A program made the translations under genes and the position numbers. This document shows positions 52,201 to 60,430 of a stretch of 64,000 nucleotides of DNA, in pieces. Numbering within the stretch: position 1 is the stretch's first letter; each line of letters begins with the position of its first letter. The stretch spans positions 1-64,000 of the forward strand of contig NZ_FMZO01000002.1 of the NCBI RefSeq assembly GCF_900101395.1. Direction: 5' to 3'. Below the pieces are notes generated by a model, which was not told where the DNA came from, did not search any database, and saw only the letters and a program-made list of their open reading frames with translations. This stretch comes from Niabella drilacis. GTDB taxonomy: Bacteria > Bacteroidota > Bacteroidia > Chitinophagales > Chitinophagaceae.

Positions 52201-53732
52201 ATACAGCGGGCATCATCGCCCCGCCCTTCATACTCCCAGTAAAAACAATGATTGCTTTGATTGGTAAGTTTTTTGAGGAGGCGCCCTTCATATTCAAAAC
52301 TTTTTACAGCACCGGTTATCTCTTCCGTGCCTGTCATATTTCCGGCCGCATCGTACCGGTATTGTATAAAATTAAGTTCTTTGCCCCCGGCGACCATGTA
52401 CACCCGCAACACCCGGCCCCCTGCGTCGTTGGCTACACGGATCTGCCTTCCACAACTATCAGTAATTTCCTTCAGGCCACCCCGGGTGTCATAATGAAAA
52501 CGGATCATAAAGCCCTGAGGGTTGATAATGGAGGACAACATCGAAAAACCCTGCCGGTTCGCGGGGCTGTTAAAGCGGTACACCAGCTTGTTTTCATCGG
52601 TTACAAAATAACCTTCCCCGTCCTTTTCAAAAAACAGGTGCTCGATCCGGTGATAGAAAAGTTCACCCGTATGGAGATAGGGCATCGCGGCCTCGCGCCC
52701 ATCCCGCAGGCGAAGGGTAAACCCGTTGCCCACATCCCGGAGGCCCATATTGTAGCTGTGGTGCCAGTTGAAGCCCAGGGAAGTTTCTTCCTCGGCATCG
52801 CTGTAATAGGTCCTTTCCCAAACCAGTGGCAGCGGGCCGGGGAGCTCAAAGTCTGCATTGGTGTGAATGACCCTGCCGGTTGCGGCATCTACCGGCTCGC
52901 CAAAGTTTTTACATTTTATGGGTTGCAGCGCTTTTGCAAGCTTGGGGTTGGTCTCTGCTATTTCATCGATCTTTTTCTGGAATTTAGCCCCCAGGTCGTC
53001 CAGCTTTTTAAATTTTACTTTTTTCAGTAATCCTTTTAAACCCAGTTTGATCATCAGCTGAAACAGGTCGATGGTAGGAGGGCCGCCTACCAGCACCGGT
53101 TTGCCGCTGCTGATGATGGCTAACAAAAGGGAGGTTGGCAGCATCAGGTCCAGCACGGGGCGGGGTGTTTTGTTGATCCGGGGCAGGCTGGGGAAGCCTA
53201 CCAGGTTACAGGAAAGGGCGGGGTGGAACTGCGTGGAGAAAGGGCCGCCATCCGCCAGCACCGTACTGCTGCCCATCCACATTTCGGAGGAGGACGTAGG
53301 TACAGCCATGGGAAGCAGGTGCAGGAACATTGCGGGGAGGTGCATGACGGGGGTGCCTGCATTATTGATCCACTGCCCGTGCACTTTTACCGAAGGCTTA
53401 AGGGCATTGACGATTGCAGTGGCCACGCTGAGCACGGTTACGGGTGCGTCTTCGCCTTCCGGGGGCTCAGGTGGGACAGGCAGCGCCGAGGCGATGGCAT
53501 TCATGATGGCTCCGAGGATATCAAAGATCAATCCGACGTGCGGTACGGGAAAGACCGGGCAGGGCGGCGCAATGGTTTGTTCAAAGTCGATGCCGATGGC
53601 CAGGTCAAAGTATTTTCCAACAGGCATTCCCGGCATGGAGGGCAGAATACCGGCCAGGCCGGCCTGCAGATGGTCCAGCCCGTTTTTTGCTTCTCCGAAT
53701 AATTCTCCAAAACTTTTATTAGAAACAGCCAT
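49218..53732 (-). CDS. PAAR-like/RHS polymorphic toxin with AHH nuclease tip
   Basis: The 1504-residue protein starts without a signal peptide. Residues 1-260 are a proline-rich PAAR-like head (MPGMPVGKYFDLAIGIDF, hydrophobic GLIFDILGAIMNAIASAL, SLPRINKTPRPVLD). From about residue 285 (FGEPVDAATGRVIHTNADF) to about 1370 there are RHS/YD repeats (YDARGGLKEITDSCGR, YDAEGNCVQTASS), closed by the core end DPIGLWGGLRIFGYVKN. The last 134 residues are the variable toxin: QAHHIIPEQVW (A1390-H1391-H1392), LLPDKAAM and VHRGSHPKY (H1440, H1444), as in AHH nucleases. It should be loaded on VgrG, fired by a type VI apparatus and cut DNA or RNA in a target cell. Confidence 0.9.
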   Translation of the reverse strand: MAVSNKSFGELFGEAKNGLDHLQAGLAGILPSMPGMPVGKYFDLAIGIDFEQTIAPPCPVFPVPHVGLIFDILGAIMNAIASALPVPPEPPEGEDAPVTVLSVATAIVNALKPSVKVHGQWINNAGTPVMHLPAMFLHLLPMAVPTSSSEMWMGSSTVLADGGPFSTQFHPALSCNLVGFPSLPRINKTPRPVLDLMLPTSLLLAIISSGKPVLVGGPPTIDLFQLMIKLGLKGLLKKVKFKKLDDLGAKFQKKIDEIAETNPKLAKALQPIKCKNFGEPVDAATGRVIHTNADFELPGPLPLVWERTYYSDAEEETSLGFNWHHSYNMGLRDVGNGFTLRLRDGREAAMPYLHTGELFYHRIEHLFFEKDGEGYFVTDENKLVYRFNSPANRQGFSMLSSIINPQGFMIRFHYDTRGGLKEITDSCGRQIRVANDAGGRVLRVYMVAGGKELNFIQYRYDAAGNMTGTEEITGAVKSFEYEGRLLKKLTNQSNHCFYWEYEGRGDDARCIHTWGDGGLLEYWATYQQEPDGSGVTTARNSLGHTTEYYYDSKKLIYKIIDANGGITYQSYNALQDLEIVVNPEGGSTRYQYNPYGKLTRLTNENDESTTYMYDDRQNLVYAGSPANRSFSREYDAQNRVVSGTGVNGNRVDYEYEGTHLVRITDHKQRVMKLAYDAHHNLTGLLYPNGLKEVWEYDALGNTIYYRDLRGNTTYYSYNDAGQLTELKGPDGNAHHFRYDTAGNLTEAKDLIRLVQFEYGPLGVLRMRKQNKRTVRFNYDTELQLRSIVNEGGEMYKFGLDALGDVVSEWGFDGLNHRYQRDGNSRVTKVLRPDEKWTGYTYDGVGNIIKEEHSDGSMAAYKYDADNLLIEAINETSHIVLQRDGTGRVIKELQDGYAVNKVYDAEGNCVQTASSLGADIQMQYDEWGRLSGLSGRRLSGAVKPTSLPAAWETKVIDFFKQLESGQNDDNPSGAQNEPAGPGTWQALFLRDDTGLELHRQLSGNVEIKTERDRLGRITRRSIGAHNVEQSRTRYDWGMGNKLNRLVNELSRINTLFDYDAFDNLISASYEQKGGAAETVYRIPDKIGNLFKTRDKSDRKYSKGGRLQEDEKYCYYYDGEGNLAFKEFKHNENTSAVNKAEAAKAKGIILQRSATGWDYEWAGNGMLQKVVNPGGREIEFYYDPLGRRTAKILLDKNARFFEENSGMVTRWIWDGNVPLHEWQYTGRFPPKKTIDSDGIKEEKEPVENLVTWIFEENSFVPCSKLIDHEQYSIVTDYLGTPTHAYNSAGEKVWERELDIYGAVRKESGEKGLVPQLYQGQYMDEETGLAYNRFRYYDHESGGYISQDPIGLWGGLRIFGYVKNVTSQYDSLGLNSTTLNKNLGGVVGDQMQAHHIIPEQVWKANQDFFDDIGFKGKMDQATNGILLPDKAAMVNPEGPQIVHRGSHPKYNDEIADRVTNIRGAYDAGIIDASAAKKQIWKLQNEFKNKLWEGNAQHKIIDGKKKLH

Positions 53733-53756
53733 TTGTTAAGGGTTTAGCTTCATCCA

Positions 53757-55130
53757 TTAAAAAGATACAGGGGGCATAAAACGGCTCCTCGGTTTTGTAG
53801 TGCTTTTTTCAAGTTCTGAACTGCTGATCAGCTCTTTCCAGTCTTCACCAACCCAATCCTGCAGCTGGTCTTCAAGGATCTTTAACTCGTCTTGTGGCTT
53901 GATTTTTTCACCGATGAAGTGCGCAAGATAGGCCGCATGCAAAAAGGTTGACTGGCGCATCATCTCCCGGCTTAAATAGCTGCCCGCCACAAGGGCCAGC
54001 AGTGATTGCTCGAAAGCGGGTTGCATTCTTCCCCTTAGATAGTAGAGATGGCCGCTGATGCGATGCCCTTCCATGGTAAAGAAGATATCCCCGTGGGAAA
54101 GGGCCTTTTCAGCCAAAGCATCATATACGGCAATTGCTTTTTCCCATTTCCGTTTAGCAGACAGCAACGCGCCTTTTAACATCATGCAGGCTTTCCAGCA
54201 ATGGAATCCCGCTGCATCACCGTCATTCATCAGAGCTTCAGCCTTTATAATCGCTTCCTCTGCATATTGTTCGCTGGGTTCATGGTCTTTGATGTTGTAG
54301 TGCGCCTGGGAAGCTACCAGCAGGGATGAAACGAGGGTGGAGGGGTTTTGGGTTTCTTTTGCCAGGCCAATCATTTTGCGGGATTCCCGGAGGGTAAGGT
54401 CTTTGTTGTTCTTTAAAATGCTGTCCATTACCACCCGGATCTGTTTGGTAAGCCGGCTTTCGGGGCTTACGGCATCCGTTCTTCCGCCCCCCTTATCCAT
54501 TTCATTGTTAATGGCCGCCAGCATATTCAGTTGCGGGGTTAACTCCACTACTTTTTCATAATTGCTTACAAAGATCTTCCTGTTTGCTGCGTAATCAATA
54601 GTGATGAGCCGGATCTGTGAAGGCAGCTCTTTCTTCAGGGTCCTGTTTAACCAATCGCCAAGTAAGAACCGGTTGGCTTTTGCCGGCGGAAAATACAGGC
54701 AGAAATGGGTTGCTTCATAACCCTCCAGGTTGTGCTTCAGCCGCAGCATTTCGCGGATCAATCCTGTAAAGCCGGAGTTTACATGGAATTGCGGTTCAAA
54801 ATCGGGGCTTAATATCCCGTCGTTCTTAAGGGCGCCTATTACATCCTGTTTGGAGGGCTGGGGTGTTTTTTCAAACCAGGAGCGGTACTCCTGCCACAGT
54901 TCTTCTTCAAATAATACCGGGTTCCCTTTATAGGTTGTTTCAAAGCGAAAAAAAATATCGTCAAAAACACCGATGGCCAGGCTTTCTGTTTCGATGAATT
55001 TATCGATGATGTCGATATCCTGGTATCCGGCAACCCATACTGCCAGCGACCAGTGTTTCAGTTTTTCTATGCGCGCCCATTCTTCTCTTACCTTATAAAA
55101 TTCATGGGCTATAGAGGGGGTATTGTTCAT
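53757..55130 (-). CDS. Unknown protein between vgrG and the RHS toxin, candidate loading adaptor
   Basis: The 457-residue soluble protein has an alpha/beta N-terminal part (about 1-210; EATHFCLYFPPAKANRFLLG, IRLITIDYAANRKIFV) and a helical TPR-like second half (KAEALMNDGDAAGFHCWKAC, AIAVYDALAEKALSHGD, GHRISGHLYYLRGRMQPAFE). No family was recognised. It lies 14 bases after vgrG and 24 before the RHS gene. Proteobacterial islands keep chaperone/adaptor genes (DUF4123, Eag/DUF1795, DUF2169) at this place, and this protein resembles none of them, so it may be a Bacteroidota-specific equivalent. Confidence 0.75.
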   Translation of the reverse strand: MNNTPSIAHEFYKVREEWARIEKLKHWSLAVWVAGYQDIDIIDKFIETESLAIGVFDDIFFRFETTYKGNPVLFEEELWQEYRSWFEKTPQPSKQDVIGALKNDGILSPDFEPQFHVNSGFTGLIREMLRLKHNLEGYEATHFCLYFPPAKANRFLLGDWLNRTLKKELPSQIRLITIDYAANRKIFVSNYEKVVELTPQLNMLAAINNEMDKGGGRTDAVSPESRLTKQIRVVMDSILKNNKDLTLRESRKMIGLAKETQNPSTLVSSLLVASQAHYNIKDHEPSEQYAEEAIIKAEALMNDGDAAGFHCWKACMMLKGALLSAKRKWEKAIAVYDALAEKALSHGDIFFTMEGHRISGHLYYLRGRMQPAFEQSLLALVAGSYLSREMMRQSTFLHAAYLAHFIGEKIKPQDELKILEDQLQDWVGEDWKELISSSELEKSTTKPRSRFMPPVSF

Positions 55131-55144
55131 GCTGTTACAACTAT

Positions 55145-56986
55145 TTAGGAGTTCATCTTAATCAGCGCCCCGCTTACGCTTACGTCGCCCGCGCTTCCCA
55201 TATTGATTTTACCACCGTTGATGATGGTTTCGGCGGCGCCGCCCGCCTTCAGTTTCTGACCCGCGATGGTTACTTCTGTAAGTCCGCTTACGTTGACGGT
55301 TTGCATGGAAGAAAGCCCGGCTTCTTTCATACCGCCTGCCGCAAATTTTTCCTGCGCGCCGATGGTGATGTTTTTTTGAGCCCCGGTCATAACATCATTG
55401 GTGGCAAATGTATTGATGTCTTTTCCCCTTATTGTTACGGTACCGTCTTTTTTGAGCTCAATGCTGGCGGCGCCGCAACTTAGCTTTATACTTTCCTGGC
55501 TGCTGGTAATGATATTGCCGGCGCCATCCATCATGGTGCTGTTGCCCCCCTGGTCAGATACAAGCGCGCTGCCGTCTTTGTCATTGAAGACCATTTTGCT
55601 GCCGCTGCGGCTCTGGAAAGTTTTTACATCATTACCGGCATTGCCAAAACTGTTTTTGGCCTGCCCGTGGTAAACTGCGCCGATCACGTAGGGTTTGGTG
55701 GCGCTGTCTCCTTCAAAGCCAACGATCACTTCCTCGCCAACCTCGGGGATCAGGAACATCCCTTTGCCACCACCGGCATGGGGCGTGGTAACGCGGATCC
55801 ACGGGCTTTTCTCCGCGCCATTCATCCAGTGGAATTTTACACGGATACGACCGAGACCGTTAAAATCATTGTTGTCTGTAACGATAGCGCTCTGTGTTTC
55901 GCAATTGGGTTCGGGGGGGCTTGCAACGGGGGGCACTTTAATGCTTGCGGGTACTGCTTCGAACTGGTTTTCATAATTGCCCCGGGCATCTACCTGGTGA
56001 TGCACCGCAATAACGAGGTAATCGCCATAACCTTCTGTTTGGCTGCTGAATACGTTGTTGCCCTTTACCTCTACTTTGCCGCCGAGGGCTACCCCCGGAT
56101 GACCACTTTGCCCGTTAAAGCGCACCATACGGCTGCTTTCCATAGCACTCCGCATATTCAGTACATCGTCCTGCTGTTTTTTGTTGGTCAGGAACTGGTT
56201 GTTCCAGAGCTTGGGCTGGGTACTGTATATAGCCTGGCCGGCTTTATACACCTGGGTTCCCCAGGGATTCAGCCCGGCCTTTTGTTCAATATCCACCGGC
56301 TCGCTGGTATAGGTCTGGCTGTTCATATAGTCCCAGGCCATCATCTGCATCTGTGTGGGCCTGGCCTGGAGGGCCACGTTAAAGCTGCTCAGGTGACTTC
56401 CATAAACGAGGCTGGCTTTTGTATTGTCTGCGGGCTGACCAACCTGGAGGCTCCTGCCATCCCAGAACAGCCATTCCCCATAGGTGCCGGTCAGCCGCTG
56501 CAGGAACTGCCAGGCCGTTTCCTTATACTGGACCGTGTAGGCCAGTGTTTCTCCATATAGCGGGTGTATCCTGGGCTCCAGCAGGTTCTGGGGAAAGAAT
56601 TTCAACACGTCCTGGGCAATGTTTTTGATGGCTTTTTTTTCCCAGCTCTTACAGTGCGGGCCACCGTCCAGGATAATGGTCGGACTGTAACCGGTAATCA
56701 CCACATCGCCATGATGCCCGGCAAAGCGTGCCGTTTCCACTCCGGTCACAATGCCGTTAAACATAAGGTCGCTTTTGGTGCCAACGCCGGTAATGCGTGC
56801 GCCAAAAGTAGCGCCGATCATATCCTTGGATGCAGAAAAGATCCCGGCCTTACCATCAATGGTTTGGGCGGGGCAAACAAGGGTAAAATGGTGGTGTTCG
56901 AAGATCGCCTGGTTTAAAGAAAAAGTGGTGAATTGGGCAATCGGCTTCCCGTTAATACTGAAAACGGGCTGGGTGAGCTGGGCCAT
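55145..56986 (-). CDS. vgrG: Type VI secretion spike protein VgrG
   Basis: The 613-residue protein has the gp27-like base (about 1-370; YTVQYKETAWQFLQRLTGTY, GEWLFWDG), a gp5 OB-fold (GLGRIRVKFHWMNGAEKSPW, IRVTTPHAGGGKGMFLIPEV, GEEVIVGFEGDSATKPYVIG) and a beta-helix tail of repeating short strands (IKLSCGAASIELKKDGTVTI, INGGKINMGSAGDVSVSGAL). It forms the trimeric tip of a contractile injection system. No sheath, tube or baseplate gene is in the window, so this is a cargo island away from the main cluster. It is the first gene of a unit reaching at least 48088. Confidence 0.92.
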   Translation of the reverse strand: MAQLTQPVFSINGKPIAQFTTFSLNQAIFEHHHFTLVCPAQTIDGKAGIFSASKDMIGATFGARITGVGTKSDLMFNGIVTGVETARFAGHHGDVVITGYSPTIILDGGPHCKSWEKKAIKNIAQDVLKFFPQNLLEPRIHPLYGETLAYTVQYKETAWQFLQRLTGTYGEWLFWDGRSLQVGQPADNTKASLVYGSHLSSFNVALQARPTQMQMMAWDYMNSQTYTSEPVDIEQKAGLNPWGTQVYKAGQAIYSTQPKLWNNQFLTNKKQQDDVLNMRSAMESSRMVRFNGQSGHPGVALGGKVEVKGNNVFSSQTEGYGDYLVIAVHHQVDARGNYENQFEAVPASIKVPPVASPPEPNCETQSAIVTDNNDFNGLGRIRVKFHWMNGAEKSPWIRVTTPHAGGGKGMFLIPEVGEEVIVGFEGDSATKPYVIGAVYHGQAKNSFGNAGNDVKTFQSRSGSKMVFNDKDGSALVSDQGGNSTMMDGAGNIITSSQESIKLSCGAASIELKKDGTVTIRGKDINTFATNDVMTGAQKNITIGAQEKFAAGGMKEAGLSSMQTVNVSGLTEVTIAGQKLKAGGAAETIINGGKINMGSAGDVSVSGALIKMNS

Positions 56987-57195
56987 AAATAAGTTTTTTG
57001 TCGGTTATGGAATCAATACACTAAATCTGTTTAAAAGAACTGAGGGCTTTACCGGTTTGTTTAGAGTGCCACCCGGCGAGGGGCTTCATATCAGATAAAA
57101 ATGGTATTTCTTAGCTGACAGGAGGGGCTTGTTTGTGGTCACAAAGTTTATACCAATATGGTTCCACGGGCTCAGAGTTTCGGGAGGTTTAAAAA

Positions 57196-57217
57196 TAACT
57201 TAACCCGAATTAAGTTA
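57196..57217. promoter_or_regulatory. Perfect 8-bp inverted repeat, candidate operator
   Basis: TAACTTAA (57196-57203) and TTAAGTTA (57210-57217) with spacer CCCGAA lie between vgrG and the M13 gene. The position suits a regulator of either gene. Confidence 0.4.
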
Positions 57218-57281
57218 ATGTTGGACCATTAAACCTTACGACCGTTCATGTAAATGTTTTACCTGCAACAGGGGGGATGAT

Positions 57282-57289
57282 TACCTTTG
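57282..57289 (+). promoter_or_regulatory. Promoter -7 element of the M13 peptidase gene
   Basis: TACCTTTG (TAnnTTTG) lies 19 bases before ATG 57309. Confidence 0.55.
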
Positions 57290-57308
57290 ACGGACAATTA
57301 AAATAAAA

Positions 57309-59357
57309 ATGCAATACAAAACAGTCGTTGCCGCTGTGCTGGCAACAGGAGTGATCGGGTGTGGCGTTGCCCCCGGTAAGCCAGGGGAACAGGCAGCCGA
57401 GCGGACCTCTTACCTGGACCGCGCTAATATGGATACCACCGTAAAACCCGGGGATGATTTTTTCCTGTACGTTAATGGTACCTGGGTAAAGAATACACCC
57501 ATCCCGGGCGATAAGACCCGATGGGGAAGTTTTGACGAGCTGCGGGATAAAACCAACAAATCGGTGCACACGCTGCTGGAAGAAGTGGCAAAGGAGCAGG
57601 CTGCTGCTGGAACACCGCAGTTTAATGTAGGCGCTTTTTATAAAAGTGGTATGGATACCGCCGCTATTGACAAGGCTGGTGCTACGGTGCTGCAAAAACA
57701 ACTGGATGCCATTAAGGCCATTGCTACCCCCGGGCAGTTGCTGGATGTGATCATAGAGAACGGTAAAACGGGACTGGCAACAGTATTGCCCAGTTATATC
57801 GGGCCGGATGATAAGAATGTAACTCAAAATATCCTGCAGTTTACACAGGGGGGGCTGGGCTTACCCTCGAAGGATTATTATACAGACAAAGATGCGGGAG
57901 CCGAAAAGAACAGGGAGGCCTATAAGGCGTATATAAAAAGGATCCTGAGCCTGGGCGGAACGGACACCGCAACGGCAGGCAGGGACGCGCTGGCGATCTT
58001 TGCCCTTGAGGAAAAGCTGGCAGCCGCTTCATTATATCCCAAGGAAATGCGGGACCCGCAAAAAATGTACAACAAATTCAGCCTTGAGGATTTTTCAAAG
58101 CAAACGCCGGGTATTTCCTGGAAAGATGTGTTTGCAAAAATGGGCGTTAACGGGCAGGACACCTTGCTGGTAACAGTGCCGCAGTATTATAAAACGCTTT
58201 CCGGTTTGCTTACATCGGTACCGGCAGATACCTGGAAGGCGTACCTGACCTACAAGCTGCTTTCCGATATGGCGCCGTACCTGGGAAAGGATTTTGATGC
58301 GGCGCATTTTGACTTTTACGATAAGACCCTGAGTGGACAAAAGGAGCAGAAGCCGCGCTGGGAGCGGGTTATGCAGATCATTAATAACGCAGTAGGGGAG
58401 CAGCTGGGTAAGCTGTATGTAGACCGGTATTTTAAGCCCGAAGCGAAACAAAAGATGATGGAACTGGTGCAGAACCTCCAGGATGCCTTCAATAACCGCA
58501 TCAGGAACCTGGACTGGATGAGCGATGCCACCAAGCAAAAAGCGGAGGCAAAACTGGCGTCCTTTATGAAAAAGATCGGTTACCCGGATAAATGGAGAGA
58601 TTATTCCGGCCTGGAAATTACACCGGATAATTACGCGCAGAATGTACTGAACGCTGCGGCTTTTGAATATAAACGGGAGCTGGCAAAGCTGGGGAAACCC
58701 GTGGACCGGTCAGAATGGGGAATGACCCCCAATACGGTCAATGCATATTACAACCCGGCATTTAACGAGATCGTTTTTCCTGCTGCGATTCTGCAATTTC
58801 CCTTCTTTGATTTCGGGGCGGATGACGCCGTGAATTACGGGGGGATCGGTGCCGTAATCGGGCATGAAATGACCCATGGCTTTGACGACCAGGGTGCGCA
58901 ATATGCGGCCGACGGTAATCTGAAAAACTGGTGGACACCGGAGGATGAGAAGAAGTTCAAGGTTAAAACGAAAATGGTGGAAGACCAGTTTAATAAATAC
59001 ACCGTGCTGGATTCAGTGCACGTAAACGGCTCACTGACCCTGGGCGAGAACATTGCGGACCTGGGCGGTATCACCATTGCCTATGATGCATTTAAAAAAA
59101 CGAAACAGGGACAGGGCAATGAACTGATTGACGGGTTTACTCCCGATCAGCGTTTTTTCCTGAGCTGGGCCCAGATATGGAGGGGCAAGGCAACACCGGA
59201 GCGGGCAAAGCAACTGATCAAGATAGACCCCCATTCACCTGCTGAATGGAGAGCGAACGGCCCGTTAACGAATTTTGAACCCTGGTATAAAGCCTTTAAT
59301 GTGAAGGAGGGCGATAAAATGTATAAGCCGGAAAGCGAACGCGCAAAGATTTGGTGA
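57309..59357 (+). CDS. M13-family (neprilysin-like) metallopeptidase lipoprotein
   Basis: The 682-residue protein has an SPII signal (MQYKTVVAAVLATGVIGC, lipid Cys18). The large N-terminal domain starts with the family pattern DTTVKPGDDFFLYVNGTWVK. The C-terminal catalytic domain has NAYYNPAFNEIVFPAAILQ, the zinc motif GHEMTHGFDDQG (His519, Glu520, His523) and the third ligand in GENIADLGG. The end is KPESERAKIW; the terminal tryptophan motif is typical for M13. It degrades peptides in the periplasm or at the surface. It forms a single-gene unit with promoter and terminator. Confidence 0.95.
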   Translation: MQYKTVVAAVLATGVIGCGVAPGKPGEQAAERTSYLDRANMDTTVKPGDDFFLYVNGTWVKNTPIPGDKTRWGSFDELRDKTNKSVHTLLEEVAKEQAAAGTPQFNVGAFYKSGMDTAAIDKAGATVLQKQLDAIKAIATPGQLLDVIIENGKTGLATVLPSYIGPDDKNVTQNILQFTQGGLGLPSKDYYTDKDAGAEKNREAYKAYIKRILSLGGTDTATAGRDALAIFALEEKLAAASLYPKEMRDPQKMYNKFSLEDFSKQTPGISWKDVFAKMGVNGQDTLLVTVPQYYKTLSGLLTSVPADTWKAYLTYKLLSDMAPYLGKDFDAAHFDFYDKTLSGQKEQKPRWERVMQIINNAVGEQLGKLYVDRYFKPEAKQKMMELVQNLQDAFNNRIRNLDWMSDATKQKAEAKLASFMKKIGYPDKWRDYSGLEITPDNYAQNVLNAAAFEYKRELAKLGKPVDRSEWGMTPNTVNAYYNPAFNEIVFPAAILQFPFFDFGADDAVNYGGIGAVIGHEMTHGFDDQGAQYAADGNLKNWWTPEDEKKFKVKTKMVEDQFNKYTVLDSVHVNGSLTLGENIADLGGITIAYDAFKKTKQGQGNELIDGFTPDQRFFLSWAQIWRGKATPERAKQLIKIDPHSPAEWRANGPLTNFEPWYKAFNVKEGDKMYKPESERAKIW

Positions 59358-59384
59358 TTTGTTTTTGTTTATTTTGTTACAGCA

Positions 59385-59416
59385 AGCCGTCCTGATCCGA
59401 TCAGGATGGCTTTTTT
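59385..59416 (+). terminator. Rho-independent terminator
   Basis: Stem AGCCGTCCTGATC / GATCAGGATGGCT (one mismatch) followed by a T-run, 27 bases after the M13 peptidase stop. Confidence 0.88.
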
Positions 59417-59532
59417 AGGGTTTCAGCGATCGGCTATCAGCCTTCAGTGGTTTATGTAAAAAATGGGAAGCTGGTTTTTTATACTTGATGAGAAGTCTTA
59501 GGTTTCAATCCTGAAATCTCAGGTCTGGCAGC

Positions 59533-60117
59533 TCAGCGATTGTCGTGTATACACCGGAACGTAAGATTGATACGGGCTGTATGCGTTTTCTTAGTGGGCG
59601 GAAGACGATGCAGCCAGTGGGTTTGTGTAGTACCTTTCATTACCAGCAGACTTCCATGTTCAAGAAAACAGTCTACCCGCTCACCGCTGTTTTTATGTTT
59701 GAATGCGAATTTTCTTTCGGCGCCAAGGCTCAATGAAGCAATGGCGCCATTTTTTTTAAGCTCACGCTCTTCATCGCAATGCCAGGCCATACCCTCTGCA
59801 CCGGTATGATAAAGATTAAGCAGGCAGGAATTATAGTCCTCACCTGTTTTTTGTTCGCATATTTTTTTTAACTGTAATAGCTCCTTTGTCCAGGGGAGCG
59901 CCGTTTTTGTGGTTTTGGAATACGTGTACTCAAAATTATGATCGCCATACCAGGCAACCTTTCTTTTCGTAATGATCCTTTTACCAAAGATAATGGCTTC
60001 GTCATTCCGCCACTCGATGGAGGTTAGCAACGTTTCAAAACAGAAGTCTGCGGTGTCCTGTCCCAGGACCCTGCCATAATAATGAACGATGCCGTCGTAC
60101 GGCAACAGGTTATACAT
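59533..60117 (-). CDS. AlkB-like 2-oxoglutarate/Fe(II) dioxygenase
   Basis: The 194-residue protein has the AlkB fold: KRIITKRKVAWYGDHNFEYT, NSCLLNLYHTGAEGMAWHCD with the iron ligands His and Asp (WHCDEE), SLSLGAERKFAFKHK, a third His in THWLHRLP, and the 2-oxoglutarate Arg pair in RINLTFR. It is of the ALKBH2/3-like bacterial type and should remove methyl groups from damaged DNA or RNA bases. It stands alone. The sequence between it and the M13 terminator is degenerate repeat text. Confidence 0.92.
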   Translation of the reverse strand: MYNLLPYDGIVHYYGRVLGQDTADFCFETLLTSIEWRNDEAIIFGKRIITKRKVAWYGDHNFEYTYSKTTKTALPWTKELLQLKKICEQKTGEDYNSCLLNLYHTGAEGMAWHCDEERELKKNGAIASLSLGAERKFAFKHKNSGERVDCFLEHGSLLVMKGTTQTHWLHRLPPTKKTHTARINLTFRCIHDNR

Positions 60118-60208
60118 AAAGGAAAGGGTATTTAAGTGTAAAAATCATACTCATTACTTTCGCACGCTGGCATCCGGTATTCAGCATCTGACCGCAGCCG
60201 CTTTTGCA

Positions 60209-60430
60209 ATGGCACAAAGGTCCGGTTGTTCTTTAAAATTGCTGTGGATGTATTTGATGCTTGTGACTATCTTATTGAAGCTTATTTTTTCCTGTACCTT
60301 CATCCCGCGAATTTATAACACAAAATTGAGGGTTGAGGATGTAAAAGGGAACCCGATTCTTGCGCTATTGACAGGGTACCGCTGCCTGGCGGTTCAGGGG
60401 TTGCATCCTGCGCTATTTCACGCAGTGTGA
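60209..60430 (+). CDS. Doubtful small ORF with one membrane segment
   Basis: A 73-codon frame starts at ATG 60209, has a hydrophobic stretch (LLWMYLMLVTILLKLIFSC) and then RVEDVKGNPILALLTGYR. That piece recalls the start of carboxypeptidase-regulatory-like domains of TonB-dependent receptors, so it may be a receptor remnant. Support is weak. Confidence 0.25.
   Translation: MAQRSGCSLKLLWMYLMLVTILLKLIFSCTFIPRIYNTKLRVEDVKGNPILALLTGYRCLAVQGLHPALFHAV

Larger units (their letters stand above)
56987..57308. other. Divergent promoter region between vgrG and the M13 peptidase
   Basis: No ORF is seen here. On the minus strand AAACTTTG near 57138-57145 is a weak -7 candidate for vgrG, which would give a leader of about 140 bases. 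The palindrome at 57196-57217 and the plus-strand -7 at 57282-57289 are listed separately. Confidence 0.4.

Noticed and set aside
52101-53030. Open frame of 309 codons on the plus strand opposite the RHS gene
   Set aside because: It is the antisense shadow of a GC-rich repeat-containing gene, has low-complexity translation and no start context. The minus-strand RHS reading has clear domain structure.
55667-56560. Open frame of 297 codons on the plus strand opposite vgrG
   Set aside because: This is a shadow of vgrG with no family features and no promoter.
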